Shown piece by piece: positions 44,531 to 55,950 of a stretch of 64,000 bases of DNA. Source of the stretch: Trachythela sp. YZ-2020 (taxonomy: Eukaryota > Cnidaria > Anthozoa > Malacalcyonacea > Clavulariidae). Both the position numbers and the translations under genes were made by a program. The stretch's first letter is position 1. Each line of letters opens with the position of its first letter. The DNA is taken from contig JADLSH010000279.1 in NCBI GenBank assembly GCA_016169945.1, positions 62,001 through 126,000 on the forward strand, given 5' to 3'. The notes under the pieces were generated by a model. The model had not been told where the DNA came from. It did no database searches and saw nothing but the letters and a program-made list of their open reading frames with translations.

Positions 44531-46463
44531 GGTTGCTCAATTTGACATAGCTGTCGAGGAAGGTACCTGACAAATTAGTTTTGCTGCTGATTTTTATCAT
44601 CAAAGAAGTGAATTTATTCGGTGCCTGTCTTTCATGTATCTTTGGTAAGATGTTATGATTGAATGATCAGGGGCGCACATTAGGTGGGGTGTGGGGGTGT
44701 CATCATTTGTGAATTGTAAAATTACACTACTTAATTAGGTCCGAGTTGGTCTGAAACATCCTGTCTAAAAAAGTATAATAAACGATACAAAAATTGTCAA
44801 TAAAAGAAATCAACATTGCAAAACCCAGAGATATCTTTTCCTCTAAAAGCAATATACTCAAATGTATGATGGCATAGCCGTATGACTGCCGCATTGTGCA
44901 TTCTATTTCACATCAGTATTCTCAAGTAAAATTAAGTCAACTCTGAAGGTTATGTTTTGGGGGGCGTTTTCTTTAATAAACTGCATTTAAAGAAAATTGC
45001 AGCGAAATATTTGAATTCGAAAGGGCCTATAACGAGAGAGGTAGAGAAGACTCTGAAAATGCCATTTACGACGATCTACAGACTCAAGTTTTTCAAAATT
45101 TTCCCCCCCATCGGCGCCAACTATGGTTGCACCTCGTGGGAGTCATGCAGCCCCCTATTTTAACAATCCTTCTACACCCCTGGCACTATACATATTTTTA
45201 CATTACTGACTCGTAATACATGTTTTGATGTGGTCAAACAAACATAAAAAGTCGGTCCCGAACAATGGACACCACCCCAAACTTTTTTGGAATGTGCGCC
45301 TCTGTGAATGATTGATGAACATTTGTCTCGGCAGTCACGGTATGTGTAGTGTTAATTTGGTAAATGAAGTGCTTGATCAGAAGGTGAGTTCAAACTTGAG
45401 GTAAGTGGATCATTTTGGAATACAAAATTATACTGTTTAGCAAAGTAGCCATGCCCATGGTGTAAGCTTCTCTGCTTCTTTAACGCCGTATTGCTGCAGC
45501 GCCGCTGTCGCCGCACAAAGGCCATACATGGCCCGCAAGTGCAAGGCAAACAGGACATTTTGCATGCACATGCTGAAAGCTATGTCAACGCGTTTGATAT
45601 GAAGGAAAAAATATCCGCGCAAATTTTCGTAGCAGGCGCGCAAAATTTCGGAAAATTCTGACCTCGGTCGCGCAAAATTTCGGGAAATTCTGATCTCGGT
45701 CGCACAGTTTGCAAACTTTCCAGTCTGGGGTTTTAGCGGGATTAATTAATCGGCATTTTGGATTGTTTTCGAAATTTTCTTTGTGATCTTTTAAATATAT
45801 AAATGCTTCGCGTTTTTTAATTTTTTTAATTCTGTCGCCGATTCCTAAATTGTTCGAAATGTTTTTTAGTTCTGAATCAATTTCATCTATAGTGTCCTCG
45901 GATCCATGCTTGTATGTTTTTGTGATGTAGTCATGTAAGAGCTTGTTGTATATGTCGAGCGAGGTTTCATAAATATTCCTAGTTTTGTCTGCAAAAATGA
46001 AAATGTTGGGAGACGAATTAATTTTCTTTAGATCGTTAGTCAAAGATTTCTGAAATTGGTTCCTATATGGCCGAAATTGTAAAATTTCGATTAGTTTTAT
46101 AAGGTCGTCTTCGAAAGGTTTCATTTCCGGAATAGAAGGAGGTGTTTTGTTGGACGCAAGGCTGAAATGCTTGTTTTGGTTTTCACATTTTTTGTTTTTA
46201 AGAAAGAAATTAGCTTTCCATCTCATACGTTTTATTACACTTTCCACTTTTTCAATCAAATAAGCATCCTGTGATGGTATAGGGATATTCTTTAGTGAAT
46301 AGTCAAATCGAAATTGCCGCATTTTGAAGTTAAATAGAAATGAATAGCGTAAACAAGAGTGCACAACCGATATACGTGTAGGTTTAGGTCTACGAAACGC
46401 AAAGAGTGCTCGACAACATATAGTTAGAGCAAATTATAGATTTTCGCTTGCCTCAAAACTTGT

Positions 46464-46504
46464 CTGCAACAGGCTGTTTTATCTGTAAAATAATCATCAG
46501 GCAG
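46464..46504 (-). ncRNA. Hammerhead-ribozyme-like motif, 5' terminal repeat, mutated core
   Basis: Upstream partner of 41703-41743 on the same strand. The conserved GAAA reads AAAA (GATAAAAC), so the catalytic G12 is lost and self-cleavage is unlikely. Confidence 0.65.
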
Positions 46505-46727
46505 TTTACAAGTATCGAAAGAAATGACCGCTTAAATGCTTCCTGCCGGAGCATGGGGTGTATGTTTACTCAACAAAAGAGCTGAAATAATTTCACGATG
46601 TTGTCATTGTAACAAATTTCGTGTAAACAACGCAAACAAAGCCATGCATGTACACATTGTCTCCCACATACACCCGCATGCTCCGGCAGGAAGCATTTAA
46701 GCGGTCATTTCTTTCTATACTTGTAAA

Positions 46728-46768
46728 CTGCCTGATGATTCTTTTACAGATAAAACAGCCTGTTGCAG
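46728..46768 (+). ncRNA. Hammerhead-ribozyme-like motif, mutated core
   Basis: CTGC-CTGATGA-TTCTTTTACAGAT is intact, but GAAA is AAAA. Stem I CTGC/GCAG is present. It belongs to an inverted terminal-repeat fragment. Confidence 0.6.
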
Positions 46769-46895
46769 ACAAGTTTTGACGAAAATATATAATTTGCTCT
46801 AACTATATGTTGTTGTCGAGCACTCTTTGCATTTCGTAGACCTAAACCTACATATAGTTAGCGCAAATTATATTTTTTCGCTTACCTCAACTTGT

Positions 46896-46936
46896 CTGCA
46901 ACAGGCTGTTTCATCTGTAAAAGAATCATCAGGCAG
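46896..46936 (-). ncRNA. Hammerhead-ribozyme-like motif
   Basis: Complete core on the minus strand with the better stem II sequence (TTCTTTTACAGAT, UCU/AGA) and CTGC/GCAG stem I. Possibly the best-preserved copy in the window. Confidence 0.72.
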
Positions 46937-46945
46937 TTTTTAAAA

Positions 46946-48705
46946 CACTTTAGACTTTTGTGTGGAAATAATTTTCCATATAATCTTTCAACATTACACA
47001 TTATATTAAAATCAAAGGTTCAGTTAAGCCCACAAATAATTGAAGGAATTGGGTTAACCGACGATGAACAATTGGAAAGGCTTTGGTCTTATCTACGCCG
47101 TTTTGCAAGAATGGTTAAAGAAATGCGGCCTGAAAATCGTATCGACACATTGTGTATGTGGCTATATCATTATTGAGAAAGAATTGCATTTCAAATTGGT
47201 AAGTAGATTTTTATACATGTCCCATCACATGTCACAAACTTGAACGTTATTTATAGTCGTATACCATGCAAGACCGATGGCAAGCTGCATGCATTGCTTC
47301 AATGTACGATCGAGCCTGCTCCAACAATAAGATTACGACTGATTTAGTTATCATAGATTTAGTTATCATTTGTATCTTTACTTTAGGTCTCTCGCTTCAC
47401 AAAAAAAGGAAAAAAGCCGCGGTCGTTTCGGAAAAAATTGCAGATGAGTTGTCAATATTGGACTTGTTATTGACGTTTTCTCGTTTAAGGGTTGATTTAA
47501 TTACTATATTAACAACACTTCATGCTGAAGGCTTCACTGACAACTCTCCACTAGCTCTTGTACTACAACTTCACAGGCTCATCAAATATTTCACACTAAA
47601 ACTGTTTTCTCTTCCCCATATAATGAAGTGTACAGTTATCAGAGCTTCCAATGGATTCATGTCAACATGGAAAACTTGATACGAAAGTTAAAAGGTATAA
47701 TCGTCTTAAACCCTATAGGCCGCACAGACGAGAAAGTTTTCCTTGACGAGTTTACTTGTTCGTGTGTACGGAATACTAAGTCTGTATTTTATACAGTACA
47801 TGTTTAGATTCAGAAAAATCATCGTAACTCCCAATGGGAATCAAATACTTTTACTGAATATTGTCTCAATTAGGCTGGATTCGTTAAGATTGAGAAGGAA
47901 AACAAGATAAACCTGAGGTGGAAAAGGGATGATCCGGATTATGTTGAAGCACTCCCTAAATATTTGGAGCATAAAAGAAAGGAAGTCTTGCTCGCTGTTC
48001 GTAACAAGTTGTACGAAAAAGTGTTCCTTCAGACACAGAAATCAAAATACACTGGTTTGTAATAAAATATTTTCATATACTATGTGTGATTAGTAGTGTT
48101 GCGAGATATTCTGTGACATTTCATAGATGGACAAGCAATGGCAAAACGATTAAGTCGACGTCTTGATCGGGTTATTACAGCAATTGAAAAATTAGTCCGA
48201 GTTTACAAAGCGATTGGTTGTCCCGATGCTTTAGTATCAACAATGGAATGGCCAACACTTCCTCAGTCTATGCAAAATGAAGATGTGATGGATTTAACGT
48301 CACAACTGTGGTCAACAGTTGATGCGATGGATAATGTAGTTTCCACACAGCAGTTAAGTTCGTTGCAAAGAAAAGCAATTGACATGTGAAAACTAAAACA
48401 TCGATGTGAGGAAGAAGAAGTTAATGTACAGAATGATATGCAGTGTTCCATTTCCCATTGTAATTCGGAATTAGCTGTTATTGACCAGTTCGTCGACTCA
48501 TTAAATGTAAACAACTCTTCTACCTCGTATGACATTGGAGCTTCCTCGTTGCTTACAAGAAATCGCACGTGGAATCAAGTGACTTTGATATTCAGAGCGT
48601 AACTGATGTTGTTGACACATATTTATCAGATAGTTATAGTACTGACAGCAATCATGATAGTGACACTAGGTCTTTGTTTGACTTTGACTTGTGCGATGCA
48701 TAACA
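46946..48705 (+). pseudogene. KDZ transposase C-terminal remnant
   Basis: The first exon reads VQLSPQIIEGIGLTDDEQLERLWSYLRRFARMVKEMRPENR (47020-47145). This is the GxGLxDGExxERLWSxLxxF...TKxMxxxxR signature of KDZ (Kyakuja-Dileera-Zisupton) transposases, which act by DDE chemistry. Following coding patches are MQDRWQAACIASMYDRACS (47266), an exon from 47875 (INLRWKRDDPDYVEAL) and one from 48127 (AKRLSRRLDRVITAIEKLV). A TGA at 48387-48389 interrupts the last, which then reads on in frame for about 65 codons. The N-terminal part with the SWIM/Cys-rich and first catalytic region is absent, probably cut by the Penelope terminal-repeat fragment that abuts at 46940. Confidence 0.75.
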
Positions 48706-48751
48706 TATATACCTTGTGATGATATGCAACCATTTACTATGGATTATACTA

Positions 48752-48932
48752 CAGGGTATATAAAAAAAAGGAGACCTTTAGAAATTCACCTTATTGTTAT
48801 AATTTGAATGTCTGAGTACTATACTGAACCCATGGGTGCGTAAACACAATTGAATCAAATTTTATGCATGGAGAAGTTAATTAAAAGTCAATAGGATAAT
48901 TACTAAAGGTCTCCCTTTTTTTATACACCCTG
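48752..48932. mobile_element. 181-bp Tc1/mariner-like MITE
   Basis: The ends CAGGGTATATAAAAAAAAGG and CCTTTTTTTATACACCCTG are inverted, nearly perfect over about 29 bp. TA stands outside both (48750-48751, 48933-48934). No coding. Confidence 0.9.
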
Positions 48933-49068
48933 TATAACAAACTATTTAAGAATCTAGCTAACGGTGATGCAATATATAGAAAATATATATAGATATATAT
49001 AGAAAAATAATATAGTGGAAAAATATATAGAAATGAGACTAAAACTGAAAGTTTATATTAAGAGTCAG

Positions 49069-49230
49069 TCATTTTAGCATCCGTTTGAAAGCAGTCAAAC
49101 TAGTTGACTGCTGAACGTTAAGTTCCAAATTGTTCCAGTCATTTACCATGTGAAAGGCAAAACATTGTTTGCCCCAGTTGGTATGTGCCCGAGGAAGACG
49201 AGTATCCTGCCGTCTGCATTGTCTAATCGG
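49069..49230 (-). pseudogene. 3' scrap of a non-LTR retrotransposon ORF2
   Basis: The minus-strand frame reads RRQDTRLPRAHTNWGKQCFA then VNDWNNLELNVQQSTSLTAF and KRMLK-stop. The pattern TRLPR..T..GK..F.....WN.L......S...FK..L is the extreme C-terminus of many LINE (CR1/Jockey-like) reverse transcriptases. Only this end is present, as expected of 5'-truncated LINE copies. Confidence 0.65.
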
Positions 49231-49710
49231 ACAAAATAATAACTTATAACTGAAATGTTTTTGTATAATTTAATACCTAGTTAGTTGTTGCTTAGTTATC
49301 TAGATACAAATATTTATTGTATAAAAGCATAGACAATATAAACATTGACCAGTCCCTTATATAGTACATCACCAATGCCTTCTATGCAATTACCCTGCGT
49401 GCAGAGTTACACTATGCACCTCTTGCCTGCATGGACCAGCTAGCTAGCGTTGCCTGCGGTATACTTCTACTTTGGCTGATACAATGTGCTATTTTAATGC
49501 AGGCGTGCGTTTCAGTATATTTGCAATGTATTACGTTATTTTCATAGCGCACAAACTCTGCAACACCAGTGAAAGGCAACTCATTCCTTTAGTGTTTGCT
49601 TGGCAATCGCAATATATTATAGAATCAAGACAAGTTTATAATTAATGAAAATTCTGTCACTGGTTTTGCTGACATGGTCACCAGGTATTGATACCCCAAA
49701 ATAATTTCCC
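49231..49710. other. No gene seen
   Basis: Non-coding on both strands. No repeat partner recognised. Confidence 0.4.
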
Positions 49711-50319
49711 TATATACAGCTATTTCAATTAAGGTTGTCCCCGAGCAAAGCGGAAAAGTCGAATACGAGGGCGAAAGGCTTGCTGGGAATCGCTAAAATA
49801 TTAATGGCCAAGAATTTGACAAACCTCAGTGGTTTCCTAAGAAATTAGCAATAATATTTCAAAGTAGAAACGTATTAAATATTTTGTGGGCTGTTCTTTG
49901 TGGGTAATTCCTTTGAGACATTTTTATGCATTAGTGGCTCAGAGCTGTGAATGAATCAGGGTGGCATCTATGGCTGACATACAATTTTGTGATGGAACAA
50001 GTTCGAGGCATTTCCCACTACGAAATAAGTTTAATTGCAAATTGGTAAACAGGGTGCATAAAAAACAAACCTTTCGAAATTAACATATTCTTCTTAACCA
50101 TAAGATTTTATACCCTTGGGAATTTAAAATGCGTTCTAATCGTATGAGTAGCATAAAGTCTTGTACTTAAGAACAATATGTTAATTTCTTAGGAATCCAC
50201 TGAGGCTTGTCAAATTCTTGGTCCATTAATTTTTTGGCGATTCCCAGCAAGCCTTTCGCGCTCGTATTCGACTTTTCCGCTTTGCTCTGGGACAACCTTA
50301 ATTGAAATAGCTGTATATA
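49711..50319. mobile_element. 609-bp foldback element with ~150-bp inverted arms
   Basis: The left arm (49711 to about 49860) starts TATATACAGCTATTTCAATT. The right arm (about 50168-50319) ends AATTGAAATAGCTGTATATA. The arms match through GGTTGTCCC, AGCAAAGCGGAAAAGTCGAA and TGCTGGGAATCGC. The centre (about 300 bp) is unrelated, non-coding sequence. TA at the ends would fit a mariner-type duplication, but the outermost ends are ambiguous because the flanks are TA-rich. Confidence 0.85.
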
Positions 50320-51984
50320 TGTATAATGTGGTATATCAGTTACTATTGGATTTACTCTTTCACGATTTTCTTGCACTTTCTACATGCCTGTGCCTGTGGC
50401 TACAGGTGTCATGGTATAATTATATCTATTCTCAAGTGTTGAGGAAATTAAACTATTTGTGTTACTTTTCCGTAATATACGCGATAAGATAAATGCATTG
50501 ATAATGTGATGAAACACTGTGTTTCGGTGACATGTCTCAATGCAGCACATTTCCCTCCTATTTGTTTTCGTTTAAATATACATGTCAATCTAAGCGAGGA
50601 TCCAGCCTAGCCTCCTCCGCAAGCATCGCCTTAAAATTGGCGGGCAGAAATTATTTGCTGGAAATAAAAGTCGAATGGCTTTAATAGAGTTTCCACCTCG
50701 ACAGACAAACAAACTTCTGACTTCTACACTAGAAGCTTCAACACTACGTTGTTTGATGCTGCTAAAGGTGCTTGTTTAATAAACAGAGAATGTGTATTAA
50801 ACAGATTCCCTAATGGTCTTAGTTCGACGGAGTAAACATGTTCAAACCACTTAGAAACTGTATAAAGTATGAAGAGTTGTGAGCGCTGATCTAGAATGGA
50901 AAATATAATTTAACATACGAGTAATAGCTAACACACAAATAGCGTTGAACTGGAACAGTATAAATTGTTTTGGGAAACAATGTACTCTAGAAGGTTAGAA
51001 GGTACAAGCATAGTAACATGTCGAAGTTTCAAGTGCAAGATATAACATGTCGAAGTTTCAAGTGCAAGATATAAATATTGATGCTGGTGGAATATAATAC
51101 TCATTTTCCTTGATGAGACAAAAGATAATTTGTAACTCGTTTGGTTTGTTTACAATTTTTCTTGAGATATTTCAGCCAAGAACACACTTAAAATTTACTA
51201 TGCTATGTTTTTATGCTGTACTTGAGTACTTACGCATGACCGTGTACTGCTTGAGTGCTCAGTGCTCCATGCCGGCAGATATGTAGCCAATCTCCAAATG
51301 GAGCTAGGCTTATGCCGGCACCCTGCACAGCTGTGCGGCTCAGAGGGCAGATTCCTCTTCAACCTGGCTCAAAGTCTAGTTGTTAGCAAGTGAATCTAAT
51401 TTCTGCCGCCATGTGGTGTTCTGATACAAAATTTGCAAGCATCTATGGAGTACATTACCCTCATTTCGGGAAGTGTTCAATGATTATAAATAGAACCACT
51501 GTAATATATTAGAATGTTACAATCAAAATTAGTCTATGGCATGTATAATCAAATGCATGTTTGGACTGGATGTGGCTACTTTCAGAAAAGAGCAAATAGT
51601 CTTCTAGAGTCTATTATTGAACTCTGAACATGTGGTGCAATTAAGTGTTTATGATCAAACTACCTGAAAAATGCAATAAGAAATTCAACATTGCAAGGGA
51701 AGGCTGTTTGCATGGAAGTTAGTGACTATTAACTTCTAGATGAATCTCACTAACTTCCAGATAAATGGCTCAAAATTGGTAGTTTAAACCTAAAGACCCA
51801 AAGCTTACTATTAATTTAGCACTGCCTATTGTAAGGTAGTAGGTCATACAACTTTTATACCCAGCTGGCTGTTTATAATAGCTAGATCAATGTTTTCAAT
51901 TTAAATGGTTGGATGCCCATGTGTTAAAATATGGTGTAGGCTATATGCTGAACAGAAAATTGAAACTGTTCAGGCAGCAAGAAG
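50320..51984. other. No gene supported
   Basis: 1.66 kb of non-coding DNA with a 28-29-bp direct tandem duplication at about 51016-51073 (unit acatgtcgaagtttcaagtg plus caagatata). No transposon ends recognised, although the piggyBac element probably extends into the right part. Confidence 0.4.
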
Positions 51985-53130
51985 TTTGGGTTATAATTCC
52001 ATGACATAAAAGCCCTTGCCGCCTTTTTGCATGTCGTTGACCCTTCTGCTGAGACTCCTAGCAATAAGTTGCGTAAGGTTGACGAGTTTGTTGCATCTTT
52101 CAAAGAAAGATGTAGACTTTTGTATCAACCTGATCAGAAATTGGCTGTGGATGAGCGGATGGTAAGGTCGAAGCATAGGTCAGGTATCAGGCAGTTCATG
52201 AAAGATAAGCCTGCTAAGTTTGGATTGAAACTCTGGGTTTTAGCTGACAGTGCTAATGGCTATACTGTTGATTTTAATATTTACATAGGTAAGGACGTGG
52301 CAAGAAATACGTCTGAGCATGGTACCGGTTATGATATCGTTATGGAGTTGATGGAATCTTACATGGATCAGGGGTATCAGTTGTATCTAGATAATTTTTA
52401 TCCTTCCCCTCAGCTAGTGCATGATCTCGACATGAGAAAAACGCCCTCTGTTGGTACCGTAAAAATTAATAGAAAATAATTCCCCAAGTGTTTGAAGAAT
52501 GTGAAAGCGTGGGTAAAGACGGCTAAGCAAGGTGATGTGCGGTGGGTAAGGCATTCGCAGTTTTTAGCATTGCAATGGATTGACAATAAACCTGTTTTTT
52601 CAACGCTTCATTCTGCAAATGCTCAGGTAAGTTGTAAGAGGAGAGTGAAGAAGGATGGAAAGTTTGAGAGAGTTAGTGTTCCTCAGCCCCTTCCTATCCA
52701 CAAGTATAACCAGTTCATGAATGGCATGGATAGGTCTGATCAACTCCTCGCATCCCATAATGTAAGTAAGAAATGTTATAGGTGGTGGAAGACTTTGTTC
52801 TTTCACCTAGTAGATATTGCAGTAGTTAACAGTTTTCTTCTTTTTCAGAGTTATCGAGCCAAGAATGCAGATATCGAAGATTTGGACCAATATTCTGTAG
52901 TAGACTTTAGGGAGGAGTTTAGTTAGGCAGATTTGTAGTTTGCCAGCATGTGATGACCCACCAGCATATGAGAAAAGCGCTCCTGGTGAAAGTCAGTTTG
53001 AGACTGTTCATATGCCGGTAGCAGATGATGGCACTAGGCATAATTGTGTTGTGTGTTATAAGGAAGGTAGAGGTCAGAGGAAGGTTATAAATCAAATTTG
53101 CCAGAGAAAATCTGTGACATATTTTAACAT
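51985..53130 (+). pseudogene. piggyBac transposase pseudogene, 5'-truncated
   Basis: The frame picks up in the middle of the catalytic domain (LRKVDEFVASF, LAVDERMVRSKHRSGIRQFM, FGLKLWVLADSANGYTVDFN). It continues through LYLDNFYPSPQLVHDL to VGTVKINRK. A TAA at 52477-52479 interrupts, then the same frame reads RHSQFLALQWIDNKPVFSTL, YNQFMNGMDRSDQLLASHNV and CYRWWKTLFFHLVDIAVVNS. The Asp residues in AVDERM, LDNFY and WIDNKP correspond to the piggyBac catalytic triad. After a one-base shift near 52921 a C-terminal Cys-rich tail begins (RHNCVVCYKEGRGQRK). The N-terminal half is missing and no TTAA-flanked ends were identified. Confidence 0.9.
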
Positions 53131-54943
53131 TATGTTATGGTACTTCAATGGCATACATTTTTTTTACTCTTACCCAATGTCCACGAGAACTTGAAAAACA
53201 GTTGTTTTGTATGTTTTTTGAATAATAATGAATGAAGGAATTGTGGAAGATGGTAGTGATTTTTCACATGGTGGAATTAGTATTTTGACCAAATGGCAGT
53301 TTGCTTGAATTGTACATTGTCCAAAAAGGAAAAATTATACTTAACAGGTGGATATCATTCAGGATAAGGAAATATAACATATTTTTATATAAAAAAAACA
53401 ATGTATTTAAGACTTTTTTGGAAACACCCATGTCATGACACCCTATATATATAGTAAGACTAGAATAACTACATTTGTTATTGTTTTGCATGCAAATTTC
53501 AGTAAATAACAAAAAGTAGTTCCAGTTCTTTAAAAGCAATGAAAGTTTCAGAGAATATACCTTTGTTCATGAGCTACAACTTTTGTATAACATTGTTTAC
53601 GAAATTCTCACTTCTCTTCGCGCAATTGAGGTTTTATTGTTAGAATAATTGCTACATTTTAGATAATGTGTGTTAATTTATGTTAATTATTTCGCATATA
53701 TAATTTAGGTCTGGCCACAGCACCTATCATATTAAAGCGGAAGTCATTAGCTATTGAATGATGCAAGAGAGTAAATACTTCCGAAGATATTAAGTCCTGT
53801 GCGAAAGTCGCATGCGAGCTACCGACCAGAAAGAGTTAAAATATAAAAAATATACAATGTTGCGTGTTACCATGGTTACATTCGTTGACTCAGTACTTCA
53901 TGTTACAATAACTTTTGGAGAGTAAATTTTTTGGTTCAAATGGGCGAGGAGATTCTGCATGCATGTATTTATAGTAATGAGCAGAATTTTAACATTTCTA
54001 TACAGTAATTGCACAATGTCAATAACAATCACATTGTCATTGTATAATGTGACTTTTGCAAGTATATAGTGACTTTTGTGAAGAGCCTGATAATAGGCTT
54101 GGTAGAAGGATGGATATATATACGCCTGAGACATAGTATAACTGCATGTGCATATTCTTCCTCCAACCTCGTGAATATAGTTCATAGCTATACCTAATGC
54201 AGCACTTATCTCTGAGTGAAGGTCAGCATTCTAGGCTTATCGTATGAAAAGGAATAATTATATAGTTCATGCACGTCGACGTATATGAGTTACTAATGAT
54301 ATTGTCTACATATTGTATGAAAGCTACAGCATGGAACCGATACACGGGAAATGAAAGCGATGTTTAAAGCATTGCCTGCGAGCAGACCTTAAATGGTGTA
54401 TACCTTTTCTGTGTTGAACTATATATTGGTCATATCAGTTTAAAGAAAATGGAAATGATATACTGAGTGATTTCCATCGTTTTTACTCGGCTGTCTAGAA
54501 TCCACGCTATCTCAAACTTTTTGTTGTTTCCCTTGGCTGTTCGAGATAGCAGGGTTATACAGTATCACAATTGTTATTATCATGTAATCTCTGATTCCGG
54601 GCTGGTCAAATTCGTAATAACACTAGTTATACTGCATGAACACGCGAGTATATATATATATATAGTTTCATTAACATTGTCCAACCTACAGTATAAACGC
54701 GAATAGCAAGGGGGCACAGGGCGCTGTAAAGGGCGGCCTTGGGAATTAACAAAATTCCCTAAAAATAGTAAAATGATCAGTCAAAAGATTCAAGTCCATT
54801 TTTCGTTCGGCAAATATATTTGGGTATTTTTAATTCTTGTTATTGCATGACTGTGTTGTCCTTATTGGCATTGTGATGGAATATATAAACACATCATAAA
54901 TTATGTATGATCATTTACTATGCGTCTATGATCCTGTGGCATA
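53131..54943. other. Intergenic, one dispersed repeat
   Basis: Apart from the repeat at 53851-53975 and a short (TA)n at about 54648-54664, no coding or element ends could be supported. Confidence 0.4.
53851..53975 (+). repeat. Dispersed repeat, copy 2
   Basis: Direct-orientation relative of 30857-30995, sharing gtgttaccatggttaca, agtacttcatgtta and gattctgcatgcatgtattt. The immediate family is unknown. Confidence 0.8.
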
Positions 54944-55689
54944 CCGGGTGTCCCAAAAAAACTTGCGCTGTTTGATTTCATGTAATGTAGAAACTATAAA
55001 AGCTATTACACTCAAATAAGTTTTATTGTATTGAGGAAAGGCTAACTTAGATGTTGATATACAGCCCTAAACATTTCATGTAATATTAAGTGAGATACAC
55101 AAATGTTTAAGTTTGGCACATGCTTTAAAAATTAATAAAAAAATCGAGAAAAACGGCTGATCAAATTTATATGAAAACATTTGCCATTTTCCACAAAGAT
55201 TAACAATTTCAATTTTAGCATTTCAACTTAACTTTAATTTCGGGTAATGTCCTAGTAAGTTTAATATTTAGTTAGCCTTTCGTGCGAATATTTGGAACAG
55301 CAAATGATTCAACGTTCCTTTGATGCAATGGTTTCCCATGCAAGACGTTGTATACATGCAAGAGGACATACTTTCTCTGATGAATGAATAAATGTTTATC
55401 ATATTATGTTTTTCATTCGTTCTTTTGACCACAATAAAACTATATATCAAGTTTAATCAAATAATATTTGATAGGCCATTTTATGCTAATTTTTAGCATT
55501 GTCAAATATGCTTATTCGATTTAAAACATCGATAGCTCAGTCAATGTTACATGGACATTCAAATGTTATATATCAAAATCTCAGTTAGCACTTTCTGAAT
55601 AAAATAAAACTTATTTGAGTGTGATAGCTTTTATAGTTTTTATGTTACATGAAATCAAACAGTGCAAGTTTTTTTTGGGACACCCTGGC
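54944..55689. mobile_element. 746-bp mariner-like MITE
   Basis: The ends GGGTGTCCCAAAAAAACTTG and CAAGTTTTTTTTGGGACACCC are inverted. Similarity extends about 80 bp (TGTTTGATTTCATGTAA, ACTATAAAAGCTAT, ACTCAAATAAGTTTTAT). TA stands at both borders (54942-54943, 55690-55691), with 1-2 extra bases between TA and the repeat. No open transposase frame. Confidence 0.88.
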
Positions 55690-55950
55690 TATGTTAGGGT
55701 AGTTTTGTTGTGCCTGTAGAATACTTTAGATATTAACTATTATGTGTACAAGTCCAATACGACTGCAGCAATGGAATTATAAATATTTAACCCTAATTTA
55801 CTTTGAAGTTGCGTCTTTTAATTCAATTTCACGCTGACATCAACGCTGTTGTTATCTATAACGATAAGATTCGTTCCGCTTAAGGGTGCGACTCCTCCAT
55901 GTCAATGACTGAGACCACCCAATTGAATCCACGCCCTGACGCATTCATTA

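Larger units (their letters stand above)
43274..45728. mobile_element. 2.45-kb non-autonomous DNA element inside the Penelope RT gene
   Basis: The ends CCAGACTGGAAAGTTTG and CAAACTTTCCAGTCTGG are inverted and perfect for 17 bp, with weaker similarity beyond. GGTTTTAG stands outside both ends (43266-43273, 45729-45736), an 8-bp duplication; 9 bp is possible if the terminal C is shared. Removing it restores NPAKTES in the RT. No transposase frame is visible. Inside are a GC-rich block (43680-43790) and two minisatellites. An 8-bp duplication suggests hAT, but the CCAG terminus is atypical. Confidence 0.9.
41771..46364 (-). pseudogene. Penelope-like element: reverse transcriptase + GIY-YIG, interrupted
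   Basis: Read on the minus strand, 46364-45737 encodes the N-terminal region and early RT motifs (IFIFADKTRNIYE, AFIYLKDHKENFENNPKCRL, INPAKT). The frame stops at a 2.45-kb insertion (43274-45728) and resumes ESGKVILDKINSIG. It continues with ISFDIVNFYPSISQKLLDQA (43150-43090) and YRDDGLAII, the YxDD box (42862-42836). Next come FLDVTFDL, NIIWFNPPFSKSVSTNIG and HKLHKFL. After a shift near 42325 a GIY-YIG domain follows (NYIGMTATTFKERL, TELSKYIWTLKEN, RCNLCLKEKFCI, GCRHRNKF), with a TAA at its GIY position. Terminal repeats with same-strand hammerhead motifs flank it (46464-46504 and 41703-41743). The frameshifts, the stop and the insertion make it inactive. Confidence 0.88.

Noticed and set aside
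45437..45643. Minus-strand 68-aa ORF in the 2.45-kb element
   Set aside because: Overlaps another frame of similar length and has no motif. Within non-autonomous element DNA.
50167..50376. 69-aa ORF ending in the foldback arm
   Set aside because: It is the translated inverted arm. The other arm gives a comparable frame in a different register, so there is no evidence of coding.
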